Positions 33,619-44,122 of a stretch of DNA of 64,000 bases are shown here, piece after piece (positions within the stretch are counted from its first letter, which is position 1; each line of letters begins with the position of its first letter). This DNA comes from Cricetomys ansorgei. Lineage: Eukaryota > Chordata > Mammalia > Rodentia > Nesomyidae. Below the pieces are notes generated by a model that was not told the DNA's origin, ran no database searches, and saw only the letters and a list, made by a program, of their open reading frames with translations. The stretch spans positions 2,974,501 through 3,038,500 of the forward strand of contig JAMJFZ010000289.1 of assembly GCA_026225945.1 (NCBI GenBank), read 5' to 3'. The translations under genes were made by a program, and so were the position numbers.

Positions 33619-34600
33619 CTCAGTGTGATTTTTAGTTTGGTAACTTTTTTTATCTTGTTGTATGTTGCTCTTTCTCTGTTCCATATACCTAGTTTATGGA
33701 ATATAAAGTCACTCAGGATGTACTAGCTTATAAAATTATTCAGATTCTTATTTATGAAAGAAAGCTAAATTACATTTCAAATGTTAAACCTTCACTCTCT
33801 GCACATTTTCCATCTATATAAAATTAATCCAGTAAAATATAATTTCTTGCTATATCAGATTTTTATATTCACTGCATAAAATCAAAGTACATGGAAATGA
33901 GAAATTAATTAAATATGTGTAATAACCACTTACTCTTCCTGAATCTCTTTATAGCACAGAATTAGATATTATAACTATTTACAGGGATTGGTTCATGGAA
34001 ACATTTTATTACATTTAATTTAAATTTAGGTCTCAGAAAACATTTGGAGTTTAATTAAATGAAAAACTCAGGGATACTTCAGATTTGAAGACCCTATCAA
34101 AAATAAATGAAAGTATTCAAGATACTGTTGAAACAAAGATTCATATTTAAAATTATAAGCTTATATTGTAATAGTCTGATCAATTCACAATTTCAAACAA
34201 ATCTGTTTAGGGCTTAAGTCATTCTTCAACTTGTTGTTATAGGTAAAGTCAAATTGATCATTATTATTTCATGATTGGCATCATGTTCATAATGTAAAAA
34301 TATTCCACATATTGAAAAATTGTAAAAATAAGTATATTCTTTGGGCCCTAATCATATCAAATGTCATCTCAAAATGGTTTAGTGATTTAAATATAAAAAC
34401 TCACAGCTCTGAAGCTAATAGGAGAAATATGCACAATTGATTTTCACAGGCAGACATTCATTAGAACCTTACTCTTCAGCAAGTAGATTTCTTTATTTTT
34501 AATTAAGTCATAATTACTGGTTGTGTGTATGGAGTTCTGTATGCTATTTAGATACCTGCCTACAATGCATAATGGACTAATAGAAAAGTAGCATATTCAT
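33619..34600. other. Unassigned AT-rich sequence
   Basis: About 1 kb with no element recognised. Confidence 0.5.
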
Positions 34601-34604
34601 GAGC

Positions 34605-34815
34605 TCTGTTTCTCAAGATTTTGAAATTTGCAACACATTGTTGGAGTGACTGAAGCGGTTAAGTGTGTACAGGAACTTGTGACCAAACCTTGTGACCTGA
34701 GTTCAACCATTGGCACTTGCATAGTGGAAGGAATGAACAGACTTCCATAGGTTGCCCTTTGACCTCCACTCACCAGTTGTATCACTTTTCATTCCTACCT
34801 CACTCCTCCCATACA
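34605..34815 (+). repeat. B3-type SINE, diverged
   Basis: 'gtgactgaagcggttaagtg', 'tgtgacctgagttcaacc', 'gcatagtggaaggaatgaac' and 'gccctttgacctccactc' follow the same SINE subtype as at 42.6 kb. Confidence 0.68.
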
Positions 34816-34851
34816 CTCTGCTCTAGGAAGGTAAAGCCACGCCTCCAATTC
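34816..34851. other. Short spacer
   Basis: Thirty-six bases between a SINE and an L1 3' end. Confidence 0.4.
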
Positions 34852-35185
34852 AGTTGTCAAATACAGTGAAGCCCTTTCATTTGCAGAAACATGGAAGGAA
34901 CTGGAGGACATTAAGTGAAATCAGTTGGGCACCAAAAGACCAATAATGTTTCATGGAAAGCTAGATAGTCAATATCTTAGATGTAAGGAATAGAACAATA
35001 GTTATCAGAGCCAGAGTACAGAGGGAATGGGATGGGAAAGGAGAGGAGAAGAGAGCAGAAGAGAGGAGAGGAGAAGAGAGGACTGGAGAGGAGAGGAGAG
35101 GAGAGGAAAGGAGGGGAAAGGAGAGGAGAGGAGAGGAGAGGAGAGGAGAGGAAGGGATGGGAGAAGAAAGGACTGTATGAGATGA
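34852..35185 (+). repeat. Ancient LINE-1 3' end (L1M-like)
   Basis: 'tttgcagaaacatggaagga', 'actggaggacattaagtgaa', 'accaaaagaccaataatg' and 'gttatcagagccagagtac' with 'agagggaatggga' match the ORF2-end and 3'-UTR of mammalian L1, in which the G-rich polypurine tract follows. Here that tract has expanded into a GGAGA repeat. Confidence 0.75.
35035..35168 (+). repeat. (GGAGA)n polypurine tract
   Basis: About 130 bases with almost no pyrimidine on plus, made of GGAGA and GAAGA units. Three overlapping minus frames rich in Ser/Pro/Leu are its translation and are not genes. The tract has potential for triplex or G-rich structure. Confidence 0.93.
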
Positions 35186-35438
35186 GGACACAAGGCAGCA
35201 TTTAGATAGAAAGCATACCTACCCCATTGAATCCATAACTTAGTGCATGTGAGTTTGGCTTCATTTACATTTTGTTAAAATGGAGTGGTTAAAATGGAGT
35301 GGTTTTCACATACAACTTAGACAAAACCAACAAACCAATATATTGTCAAAGCTCAAAAGTGAATATTGCATGTATCTTTCCTTAAAGGCATAATAATTTA
35401 CTTTTATTTCCATCTTTGGTCACAGCAGGGGAGCACAC
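35186..35438. other. Unassigned sequence
   Basis: Contains a small direct repeat of 'aaaatggagtggtt' (35277-35302). Otherwise featureless. Confidence 0.45.
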
Positions 35439-35439
35439 C

Positions 35440-35737
35440 TGTACTATTGAATGTGTGAATGTGGGCGTACACATTTCATGATATGCATGTACATACGGGT
35501 CAGATGACAATCTTATGTGCCTGCTATTCTATGTCTTCCAAATTTTTGAGACGGGAATCTTTTGTTCCCCACTGTCTAAGTCAGTCTACCTAGCCCATAA
35601 CTTCCAGGGATTCTCCTCGCTCAACCTCTTTTTGTTCTAGGGGTGCTGGGAAAACAGAGACAAGCTACTCTTCAAGCATCCTCTTCAAGGATGTACACAT
35701 CCTTCCCACTGAGCCACATCCCTGCCTTACTGTTTTT
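35440..35737 (-). repeat. Composite SINE (B4/RSINE type)
   Basis: Reversed composite SINE: 'ggtcagatgacaatcttatg', 'tttttgagacgggaatcttt', 'cccataacttccagggattc', 'gggtgctgggaaaac', 'caaggatgtacacatccttc' and 'ccactgagccacatccctgc'. A B1-like middle is flanked by a tRNA-like part. Orthologous organisation is seen at 47.9, 48.2 (plus) and 49.7 kb. Confidence 0.72.
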
Positions 35738-36665
35738 CTCTAGCTACAAATTTGATATCTTTCCCATCATTATGTAAAGCCTCCCACCATTGGATTTAAT
35801 AGCTTTCCAAGTATATACTTCGCATAAATTTAATTTTATTTAGATGAATCTTTCACAAATTTCTGAAAGATATATGAATACAGAAATCATGATTTCTAAT
35901 ATTGTCTAAGAGAATTACGTGCATTGAGAATACATTTGAATTCAGACAACATTAAAGACATTACCCAAGCAAGTTAAAACGTTGAGGAAAATAGGACTGC
36001 TTATTTTTCTAGCTGAATATTGACAAGCAGAAGAAAATGAAAAATGAAACTATCTTTTAAAGCCATGTGCAATAAGGATAAATTCTAATGTCAAATTTCT
36101 ATGAAACTAGAACAAATTCGGGCTACAAAAATAGACTTCTAAATGTAGAACTTTAAAATGTTTTATTTGAAATTTAAAAATATACCTTTACTTCTATTAT
36201 TATAGTGATTTAATTAAAGTAGTATTCAGAGGAATATTAAGGATTATGGAGAATAGTTTTTAGAGTTGTGCACTTAGAAAACTGAGCTCAACTATGAAGG
36301 GAAGTACCTTGGCTTCACATAAAATGGATGTTTAATTTTGATCACATCTCCATTATATTTCTACTGGTTTATGCATGTGGTTACAATCAGAGAAAGTCCT
36401 ACACACTTCATGTATTTCCTCTCTGCTACCATCTTCCACAGAGGCTCGTGCGGTGTCAGTCTCATGAATCTGTGATTGATCATGACCACACCCATCAGAA
36501 TAAAAGACTCACTATGCTCTTTTCACACTTTACACTCTGTCCCGAAGGATGTGCTGCTGAGGAGTGTGTTCCTATTCATATTATTCACTAGCCAGTTAGT
36601 ATTATCATAAAAATTGTCTAACAGCATATTTTAATAGGAAAAGCCAAGAATGTGGACTTCTGTGT
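35738..36665. other. Unassigned AT-rich sequence
   Basis: No recognised element. The 87-residue plus frame at 36328-36591 has no motif. Confidence 0.5.
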
Positions 36666-36667
36666 AG

Positions 36668-36815
36668 GATTTTTCTTTTCTTTTGTGACAGGTCTCATTG
36701 TATAACCCTGTCTGGCCTGAACTCTTCATGTATATTAGACTGGCCTTGAACTCACAAAGATGTCTCTGCCTCCAGAATGCTAGCTAATTTTGTTGTTGTT
36801 TGCTTAAATGTCACT
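36668..36815 (-). repeat. B1 SINE, partial
   Basis: Reversed B1: 'tgtgacaggtctcattgtat', 'aaccctgtctggcctgaact', 'agactggccttgaactcac' and 'tgtctctgcctccagaatgc', ending before the B1 head. A GTT run follows. Confidence 0.78.
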
Positions 36816-36974
36816 TCTTTAAAAGAATATATTTAAAAGTATTTCACATATCTTTGCTTAGTGCAAGTAAAAAGAAAAATTATGTCTATTTAGGTGGTTT
36901 CTTCCATTCTCATTATTAAAAGTGGTTTATGATAATTTATGAAGAACGTATTTTTTAATCTGTCTTGCTCCAGG

Positions 36975-37002
36975 CTTTATACAAACCACAGTTTGTATAA
37001 AG
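36975..37002. repeat. Perfect 12-bp inverted repeat, 4-base loop
   Basis: 'ctttatacaaac' (36975-36986), spacer 'caca', then its exact reverse complement 'gtttgtataaag' (36991-37002). 'acaaaccacag' also recurs directly just downstream (37005-37015). Confidence 0.95.
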
Positions 37003-37317
37003 AAACAAACCACAGATATTGTTTCTTAATTTTTATCTTCTTTTTCTGTGTACCTTAACCTAATAACAAATTATTAATTGTAGAAAGGCCTAAATGTCAT
37101 TAAAATAAAAGACCTATTAATGAAATGCAAAGCATAGACTTAGTTTGGGGATCAGTTTTATTTTAAATATATAAAATCAGTGAAAAGATAAAATATTTCT
37201 GAGGATAAGCAGGTTTTTGGAGTTGAAGTGAGAAAGAGTTGAATATTGAACATTATATACTTTCTTTAGAATAATGCCAAGAATGAGGAATGTTATATTT
37301 GTCAATTCTAATATGTT

Positions 37318-37384
37318 CTTGCTGTTTTATAATGGAAGAGAGTGAAGATATATATGTGCATATATCTTCCCATTAAACAGCAAG
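37318..37384. repeat. 67-base imperfect hairpin
   Basis: The outer arms 'cttgctgttt' (37318-37327) and 'aaacagcaag' (37375-37384) are exact complements. The next segments 'aatgg' and 'ccatt' pair across a 3-base bulge. The inner arms 'gaagatatat' and 'atatatcttc' pair around a 6-base loop 'atgtgc'. An unpaired 'aagagagt' interrupts the left arm. It is not a repeat family that I know. Confidence 0.9.
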
Positions 37385-39404
37385 TAAGAGTTTCAGACCT
37401 CTGAGGTTACAAAAAAAAATCTCATTTGTATTCTATACAACAAATCTCAAGTGAAAATCAGCTTTTCCTTGCCCTGGTTTCTCCACCTTCAACTGTTTTC
37501 TTTATTTTGTACCAAAATCCTGAAGAATGATAAATTTTTCAATCTCAGAAGGCATTGATGTAGTACAATCCATTCAAAGTCAAGTTTCATAGACACAATC
37601 TGCAACAGCTTTCAAACAATAGGAGTGTTTGACTGTAACTTGCAATAGACAGCTGTAAACATTTATAAACATAACTTGCAATAAAAGCTTAGCTCATTTT
37701 GCTCTGATTTATTAACACAGTATGATGTTAATACACTAACAATCATAAAAGCAGATTTTGATCCTGTGTGTGTACATGTGTGCTTACTTAAAGGATCCCT
37801 TCTATTTTTCCTTGGCTGCTGCTGTTTATATTCATCCTATTTTCTAATAAAAATATCACACAAAATATCAAAATATGATTTTTTTTTGGAACAAACCAAT
37901 ATATGGATATTTTTAAAATTCGTTTTATTAATCTAATTCTTCAGATTCTCTGTGGTCATCTGAATATTTCAGGGGTATGACAAAGTCTTTTTATGACAGT
38001 TCAGCTCAGTCTCCAGAGGAATAAGGTAAATCCTCGCTAGTGAGCTGCCTTTCTCAATGTGTGTACTTATTTTGGGGACACAGCAAAGGTTACTGTGAGA
38101 CATGGTTATGACCAACAGAATACCTCAGTCTTAAATTTTTATGCTAAAACAAGCATGTTATTGAATCCAGACTATGATCTAAAATTAGACAAATGCAGTG
38201 CCCCAATAGAACACATTCTTGCAAAAAACACACAGAATCATTTCTTGGTAAGGGGCAGGAGGAACCTACATACTGACCATATTGTCCTGTCCCTTTTCAT
38301 ATTCTGACAAAATTGCCTGTTAGCAAAGCCCAACGGCAACATCATTTGCTGTGGTTTACTTTCAGACTTCTGTGACCAAGACAAGAGAAGCAAATGAATG
38401 GAAAATGGAGAATCCTCTACTATATTGTTTTTCAGTTTGAAATAAGAATTTTTGTATTTCCAATAGCAGCAAGGTTATAAGAATCCCCTAAACTTGAATT
38501 TGCACCATTTTGTAGTGATTTTATTAGATTGTAAAGATAATTATGAATATCCTGTGGCTCAGCATACACACACTCAACACACACTCACGGTTTTATCTTG
38601 CATTAATAATGCACTCACCTCTGTTATTTAGCTCTCTTTCACCAGGGAAGGTGAGCTCAGATTGTTCATGTACACATTTTTCTAAACTTGTATGGAGCCA
38701 AGCAATCAAGACCAATCAAACAGAAGGGGAAGTGAAAACCCCTCAGTCCGTGGACACACGGCTCATCTTTGATGAGAAGCACATGGTTGCTCTATTACTG
38801 GACACTCTAGGGAGAGAGAAGAAAGGTTAACATGTCTGTAGGCAGACTTGTCAAGTGGCTTCTGAAACAAAGAATGGAGGGGAAAGTAACCTGATTCTTT
38901 CCTTGAAAACTTTTCCAGATTGTAACAGCAGAGCTTTAACTGAAAGTACATTTTGAATACCTTGCTTCTTTTCACTGTTCATCTGTTGACATAAAGAGAG
39001 TATTACATTTGGCACATACAGGAAAAAACTAATTTAAAAATCACTTAAATTTTTTTAAAGAAATACTTCAGTTTATCATTAATGTTAGAAATTAATGAAT
39101 ATTTGAATTGTGAGTCATAGGTTTACAATTCTGTAATTGTATCTGCACAGTTGAATCTGTATCATCTTCCCAAATTTGATGATGAAGCTTTCATGAGGCA
39201 CAATTCAATATGGTTAGACACATAAATAACTTACATTTTGTTGCAGTTGTTTACAATGTCTCGTATGGTACCAAGCCTTACTGTTTGATAACCTAGAGGC
39301 AACAGGATTGTATAGCTTAGGCATGTTGTAGATTATACTCCTACATTTGTAGAAGTGTACCCTGATAGTCACACAAGAGAAAAAATGCTTAACACACATT
39401 TGCG

Positions 39405-39440
39405 TTTGTGTGTGTGTGTGTGTGTGTATGTGTGTGTGTG
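39405..39440. repeat. (TG)n microsatellite
   Basis: TG array with one TATG interruption. Confidence 0.95.
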
Positions 39441-39586
39441 ATAATACCACCATCATTAAGTGATCTGACACTTTACCTAGGAAAGAACCTGTCCTTATGT
39501 ATGTGCCACTCTGCTTAGAAATGATCATTTAAAAATTATATATGTAGTGTAATCTCCATATTATTAACTGTGATTTTAAACTGTAG
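39441..39586. other. Unassigned spacer
   Basis: AT-rich, nothing recognised. Confidence 0.45.
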
Positions 39587-39587
39587 C

Positions 39588-39735
39588 AAGCTAAGCATGG
39601 TGGCCCTGCCTATAATCCAAATATTGGGAAAGGCCGAGACAAGAGGATTGTAAGAGTTTTATATCAGTTTGAGTTTGAGTCCTAGGCCAGCCTGAGTTAT
39701 AGACTGTGATCTTGTTTCAACTTCTTAACCAACTT
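39588..39735 (+). repeat. B1 SINE with small internal insertion
   Basis: 'gctaagcatggtggccctgc', 'ctataatccaaatattggg', 'ccgagacaagaggattgtaa', 'ggccagcctgagttatagac' and 'tgatcttgtttcaac'. A short 'agtttgagtttgagt' duplication sits in the middle. Confidence 0.82.
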
Positions 39736-40438
39736 CTTTAATTCCAAAACAAATTACTTTAATTCCTCAACTGATTTCCAATTTCCTCCTTTTTTGGTTT
39801 CTACACTTGTGTTCTTCTGTCTTCAGTTTTGCTCTATTAAGGAGTCTAATAGGTCATTTTATTACATCCAGTTCATGTGTTCTTCAGATTATAGAACATA
39901 GTAGAACATACTAGCAGCACTACAACAATTACTAAAAATTCAATTTCATTAATTGGCTAAATATTTTCATAATTTATAATCCTCAATGTCTCATCATCAA
40001 ATGGATTTATAAAATATGCTGATTTTGATATTTCTTAAATCCTGACATCAAGGGGGTCAGTTTACAACAGAACCAGAGGATTATTTGATAATTTATTTGT
40101 CAAGTAATTTGATTCTTATGAAAGGGGAAATAAATACAAATCATGACATACTTTGAAGAGTCTGAGACTATTCAGGAGTCTTATCAATTTGGCAAAATAT
40201 GAAGATATAAATAAAATCATACCAAAATCAGATTCTAATATATATCAGACACTTTTCTGAGTGTTGACATCTTAACAGGTAAAATGAATTTTATTTCTAT
40301 ATATATATATATATAATCTTCCTTTCTGTTTTTTGTAGTTCAGGCAGTCCTTGTATATTTTATAGAAGGTGATGTTGAACTTCTGATATTTTCCCCCACT
40401 TCCCTGATACATTACTGCAGACATACACTTCTATGTCT
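39736..40438. other. Unassigned AT-rich sequence
   Basis: Includes a (TA)9 run at 40298-40315. Nothing else recognised. Confidence 0.5.
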
Positions 40439-40439
40439 G

Positions 40440-40672
40440 GCCTGTTAAGATATTTTGGGGATGGAAAAGTCTTAGTGCTTAACAGCAATTTTTGCCTTTC
40501 ATAGGACCTAGATTCACAGCTCTCTACAGGTAGCTCATAACTACCAGTACTTCCAGTCTCAGGGGATCCAACTCCCTCGTCTGGATTCCTCGAGCACCAG
40601 ACAAACAAGTGGTGAACAGACATGTATGCAGGCAAAAACATCCGCACACATAACATTAAAAAATAAATGAAA
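40440..40672 (+). repeat. B3 SINE
   Basis: 'cagctctctacaggtagctc', 'ccagtctcaggggatccaac', 'tccctcgtctggattcctcg', 'gacatgtatgcaggcaaaa' and an A-rich end 'aaaaaataaatgaaaat'. The tRNA-like head is decayed. Confidence 0.75.
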
Positions 40673-42325
40673 ATTTACATTATTAGACCATTGTCAGTTT
40701 CTACTGAAAATATTACTATCCTAGTTCTCTCTTTATAAATGGACCACGAGGAGAGGAGTTCACCTTTCACTCCTCTACTATGTGAGGACAGACAGAAAGG
40801 GTAGGTTTTCACCTGACAGTAGGATTTGCATTGTCTTTTTCTTGGACTGCTTAGCAACCATTAGAATAAAAAGTAAATTTCTGTATTCTTTTAATTAATT
40901 TGTGCTTCTTTATTAAATCAGTAGAGGCACATTCGAAAAAATTATATAGCAAATCTATTGTTCTGTGTATTTTTGAAGAATGACATTATTAGTATCAGGC
41001 TATAAAAAATATCAAAGTCAGTGTATTTTATGCATCCTTTTGATGATAAGACATTTGAAGGGAAAAAAAGAGGAAATCCTGTTGCATTGGAAACAGAATT
41101 GTAACAGAGATCAGATTGAGAAGATGTTGGGGTTTTCCCAGCTCAAATGTAGTAGTAGGAAACCCAAATAAATGAACTTAGTAACTTAGGGTATTCACAA
41201 CCAGGGTATAAAAGGTAATTTTGAGCCAATAGAAAAGCAAGAACTAAAAACCAGCAAGTCAGGAAAATACCAAGAGAAATATGTTGCAATAATTACCTAT
41301 AAATTTATCCTGCGGGATTTATTCATTTGTCTATTCTTTCATGCATGACTTATTCAACCAATGAATCATGCTCAATTTGACTTGGCATTATTCCTGAATA
41401 TTTTGATATTTAATTCAATATGGTATCTATCCATGAATTGTTAAACAAACTAGTGGTCATTCAGAAAACCAGACACAGTGTGTTGGATTAAGATAACAGC
41501 AGAAACAAGGTCAATGACTTTTATCAGAGGGGTAAGTTTCAGATAATTATGAAAGCAGTTTTAGCAGAGTTTTGTAAAGGAGCTGGAAAAGCAGAATGAA
41601 TTCCAAGTGAATACTGTGAACTCTCAGGCACTAGGAGCCTTTGGGGCTTTAAATAGTTATCATACATGAGAAAAGTTGAATAAACATTCGTAGGACATAA
41701 TTGTTGAATAAAATGATCATAAGTTGAAGAATATTTACTCTTTAAAATACAAATACTGAAAAGGAAGACTTTCAAACATTGAAATTACAAAGACACATTC
41801 CAGAAAGATTGAAAATGATGGAAAGAAAAGAAATACATATATTTTGTATTCTTTGCCATAATTCTGATTCTCTTCTGACTTTTAAGAAATCTTTGTCCAT
41901 GCCTTCAATCTCAAATGTCTACTTTTACATCACAAAGATTTCTGAGTAGAATACATGCTCTGTACATAATATTTACCAGAGAAAGTGAGATACCTCTCAT
42001 TCTTTCTTCCCATATGCTTGCCTTTTGCAGCCCTGTGCATTTCTGTGATTATAGCAACACCTCATGCCAGGCAATCTGCAGTCAAGTCATATAACTGAAA
42101 ATTTCCATGATGATTTTTTTTCTATGTCAGATTATTTTCTATTTGCCTTGAGTACTTGGAAATCTCACAGTTATTTTTTTTCAAATAAAAATTGTTATCT
42201 GTGCAGAATATACTTTCAGTGTGTGATGTTTTAATATTTACAAAGTATTTTTATAGAAATGTTTCAAACACTTAAAATTACAACCTAAATCTAGCTATCT
42301 AACTAAATAAAATAAGCTCATTTTT
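40673..42325. other. Unassigned sequence
   Basis: About 1.65 kb. 'aagaaatctttgtccatgcc' (41885-41904) hints at reversed L1, but the rest does not follow. No gene signal. Confidence 0.4.
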
Positions 42326-42327
42326 CT

Positions 42328-42465
42328 ATTTTATCTCACACAATGCTTAAAGTAGCCTTGTAAGTTAGATAAAATTCTTCTCATTTTCAAGAGTTAGTGA
42401 ATATTCTACGATCATGGAAACAATAAATAATAGAACAGGCTTCCTATCTAAATCTCTTACATTAT
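42328..42465 (-). repeat. MIR SINE fragment
   Basis: Reversed MIR order: 'ttatctcacacaatgcttaa' with 'agccttgtaagttagataaa', 'ttctcattttcaagagttag', 'caataaataatagaacagg' and 'cttcctatctaaatctctta'. This corresponds to the MIR stretch from the 'ccctatgaggtaggta' block through the 'attcgaacccag' block. Mammal-wide and old. Confidence 0.55.
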
Positions 42466-42604
42466 AAAAGCATGTGTTCCAAATAACATATAGCTATAAT
42501 TATAATTATGATAAGGTGAAACATGATGATTATTATTAAACTAAATATTGCCAAATATAGAATTCTGAAAATTTTACTCATATGATTAATGTTTGTAGCT
42601 ATTT
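42466..42604. other. AT-rich spacer
   Basis: Nothing recognised. Confidence 0.45.
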
Positions 42605-42837
42605 TAAATAATATGGGCCACAGAGATGACTCAGTTGGTGAAAGCACTTGCCACCAACTCTGATAACCTGAGTTAGATCCCTCGAGCCCACATGATGGAA
42701 GAAGACAAATAAGTCCACCTGAAAGTTGTCTTCTGACCTCCACATGTACACTGTGAAATACACTAGTCCCCCACATACTAAATAAGTAAATAAATAAATT
42801 AAATAAATAAATAAATAAATGTAAAGGTAAATAATAT
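42605..42837 (+). repeat. B3-type SINE with 10-bp target-site duplication
   Basis: 'gggccacagagatgactcag', 'ttggtgaaagcacttgcc', 'gataacctgagttagatccc', 'gagcccacatgatggaag', 'gttgtcttctgacctccaca' and an (AAAT)n tail. It is bounded by direct repeats 'taaataatat' at 42605-42614 and 42828-42837, the mark of L1-mediated retroposition. It is the only SINE here for which I could see an intact duplication. Confidence 0.88.
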
Positions 42838-42844
42838 ATATGAA

Positions 42845-43315
42845 GAAAATTTGCTTGTCTTTATTTTTATTTTGAGTTTTGTGTTGTTTTTGAGAATGTC
42901 ACAGATGAATTCTCTTTTTACAACATTTCCATCCCTCTTTCTCCTCTGTCCTCCTTCCATCTCCACTTGTGTAGACCCCACACACTGTCCAATTCATGGT
43001 CTCTTCTTTAATCATTGTTTGTTACACACTCTGACCCAATAAATTTGTATGTGTACATAACCTTTGAAGTCCATGGTGTTGCTCTTAAGTATGTGAGTAT
43101 ATGACTGAACACTTAGACTAGATAACCTTTAAGAGAGTCTCATCACGGGGCAAAACTGATTCTCCCTTTCTCGGTAGTCATTGATTACCTGTAGCTCTAC
43201 CTCTAAGAGCACAGTCTTGTAAACAGGTAACAGAGGTTACCATGTCTACCTTGAAGACATGTCAATGAGACCATTCCACATTCATTTATTTTGCACATTT
43301 GGAGCAGTTATAGAT
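42845..43315 (-). repeat. LINE-1 3'-UTR fragment
   Basis: Reversed L1 3'-UTR: 'gagaatgtcacagatgaatt', 'catccctctttctcctctgt' (the reversed polypurine tract), 'agagtctcatcacggggcaa', 'actgattctccctttctcgg' and 'ttgattacctgtagctctac'. Short frames here are noise. Confidence 0.65.
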
Positions 43316-43344
43316 CTAGTTGATATTGTCCATATCTTAAAAAA

Positions 43345-43655
43345 AAAAAGAAACTTCATTTTTATATATACTACAGTTATCTGTGGGTATGAGGATAAGC
43401 AATTTGAATACAGTCAGAAATTATGTTGGTTTAGGAAACCAGCAGTAGTAGTTTTACTTTAGGGGTCTTCAACCAAAGTAGCCAGCCATGAGAAGTTGTT
43501 TCAGCTTAGCAAACCAAGAATGAAGTTGTTTTTATTAGGCTTGCATTAAGACGATTTAGACAGCCACTGGTTACTTCAAGATATGAGTGACATTATTTCA
43601 CCTTTGTAAAAATCTTGCTAGTCAGTCACTGCTTTGGTTAATAGGTTTTACAGCT
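43345..43655 (-). repeat. LINE-1 (Lx-like) 3'-UTR fragment
   Basis: 'acagttatctgtgggtatga', 'ggataagcaatttgaataca', 'ttatgttggtttaggaaacc' and 'gctttggttaataggtttta' follow the family segment just upstream of the one at 21.9 kb, reversed. It ends exactly where the ERVL LTR begins. Confidence 0.6.
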
Positions 43656-43657
43656 GA

Positions 43658-44101
43658 TGTGATAATATTTGGTATCAATTTGGCTATATCTGGAACCAAC
43701 TAAAATGCCACTAACTGGGCATGAATATGAAGGGTTTTCTTGATTGGATCATTGAGGTCACAGAATTACCTTAATTCTGGTTCACACCTTCTCATGGCAT
43801 CCCACATAAAAAGAAATAGAAGAAGGAAGCTTTTGATTTTTGCCTATATGCTCTCACTCCCACAGGCAAGTTCTTCTATTCTTGAGGCATTATTTTACTG
43901 GTGTCAGAATCTACTTCTTCTGGATTCCTATGTAGACTGGAATGGAATCTGTGTAGGACTTCCCTGGATCTACAGGGCCATACTGGGATTGCTGAGACTT
44001 CACCTCTCCATCACTTGGATCACAACTAGTAGCCTCTCTAATAAAACCACATACACATTTTCATTCTGGCAGTTCTTTTCATTTAGAGACACTTACTAAC
44101 A
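43658..44101 (+). mobile_element. 5' LTR of an ERVL (class III) provirus, MT2/MLT2-like
   Basis: The 444-base LTR runs from TG near 43658 to CA at 44100-44101. It has 'ggcatgaatatgaagggttt', 'ttaattctggttcacacctt', 'ctcatggcatcccacataaa' (TATA-like ACATAAAAAG near 43803), 'gcaagttcttctattcttga', 'gtgtcagaatctacttcttc' and a polyadenylation signal in 'ctaataaaacc' (44038). Directly behind the CA lies a primer-binding site. The 119-residue frame at 43740-44099 is the LTR itself and not a gene. Confidence 0.8.
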
Positions 44102-44106
44102 GATTG

Positions 44107-44122
44107 TGCTACCAGGAGTGCT
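44107..44122 (+). promoter_or_regulatory. ERVL primer-binding site, tRNA-Leu type
   Basis: 'tgctaccaggagtgct' sits five bases after the LTR CA end. It agrees at 13 of 16 positions, as I recall it, with the tRNA-Leu-complementary site used by ERVL elements. It would prime minus-strand DNA synthesis in a living element. Here it is a fossil landmark that fixes orientation and LTR end. Confidence 0.72.

Larger units (their letters stand above)
36816..39404. other. Unassigned 2.6 kb, includes two hairpins
   Basis: AT-rich sequence without transposons that I recognise, holding the two inverted repeats annotated separately. The part at 37430-37760 is complex AT-rich DNA of the kind often conserved in gene deserts. 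The 82- and 95-residue frames at 38059-38307 and 38543-38830 lack any domain or codon pattern that would suggest coding. Confidence 0.45.

Noticed and set aside
34961..35201. Three overlapping Ser/Pro/Leu-rich minus frames
   Set aside because: Translation of the GGAGA polypurine array.
36816..39404. Possible small genes at 38059-38307 and 38543-38830
   Set aside because: No domain, no codon bias, no initiation context, and neither extends beyond chance length for this composition.
43740..44099. 119-residue plus frame
   Set aside because: Coincides with the ERVL LTR. LTR sequence, not a gene.
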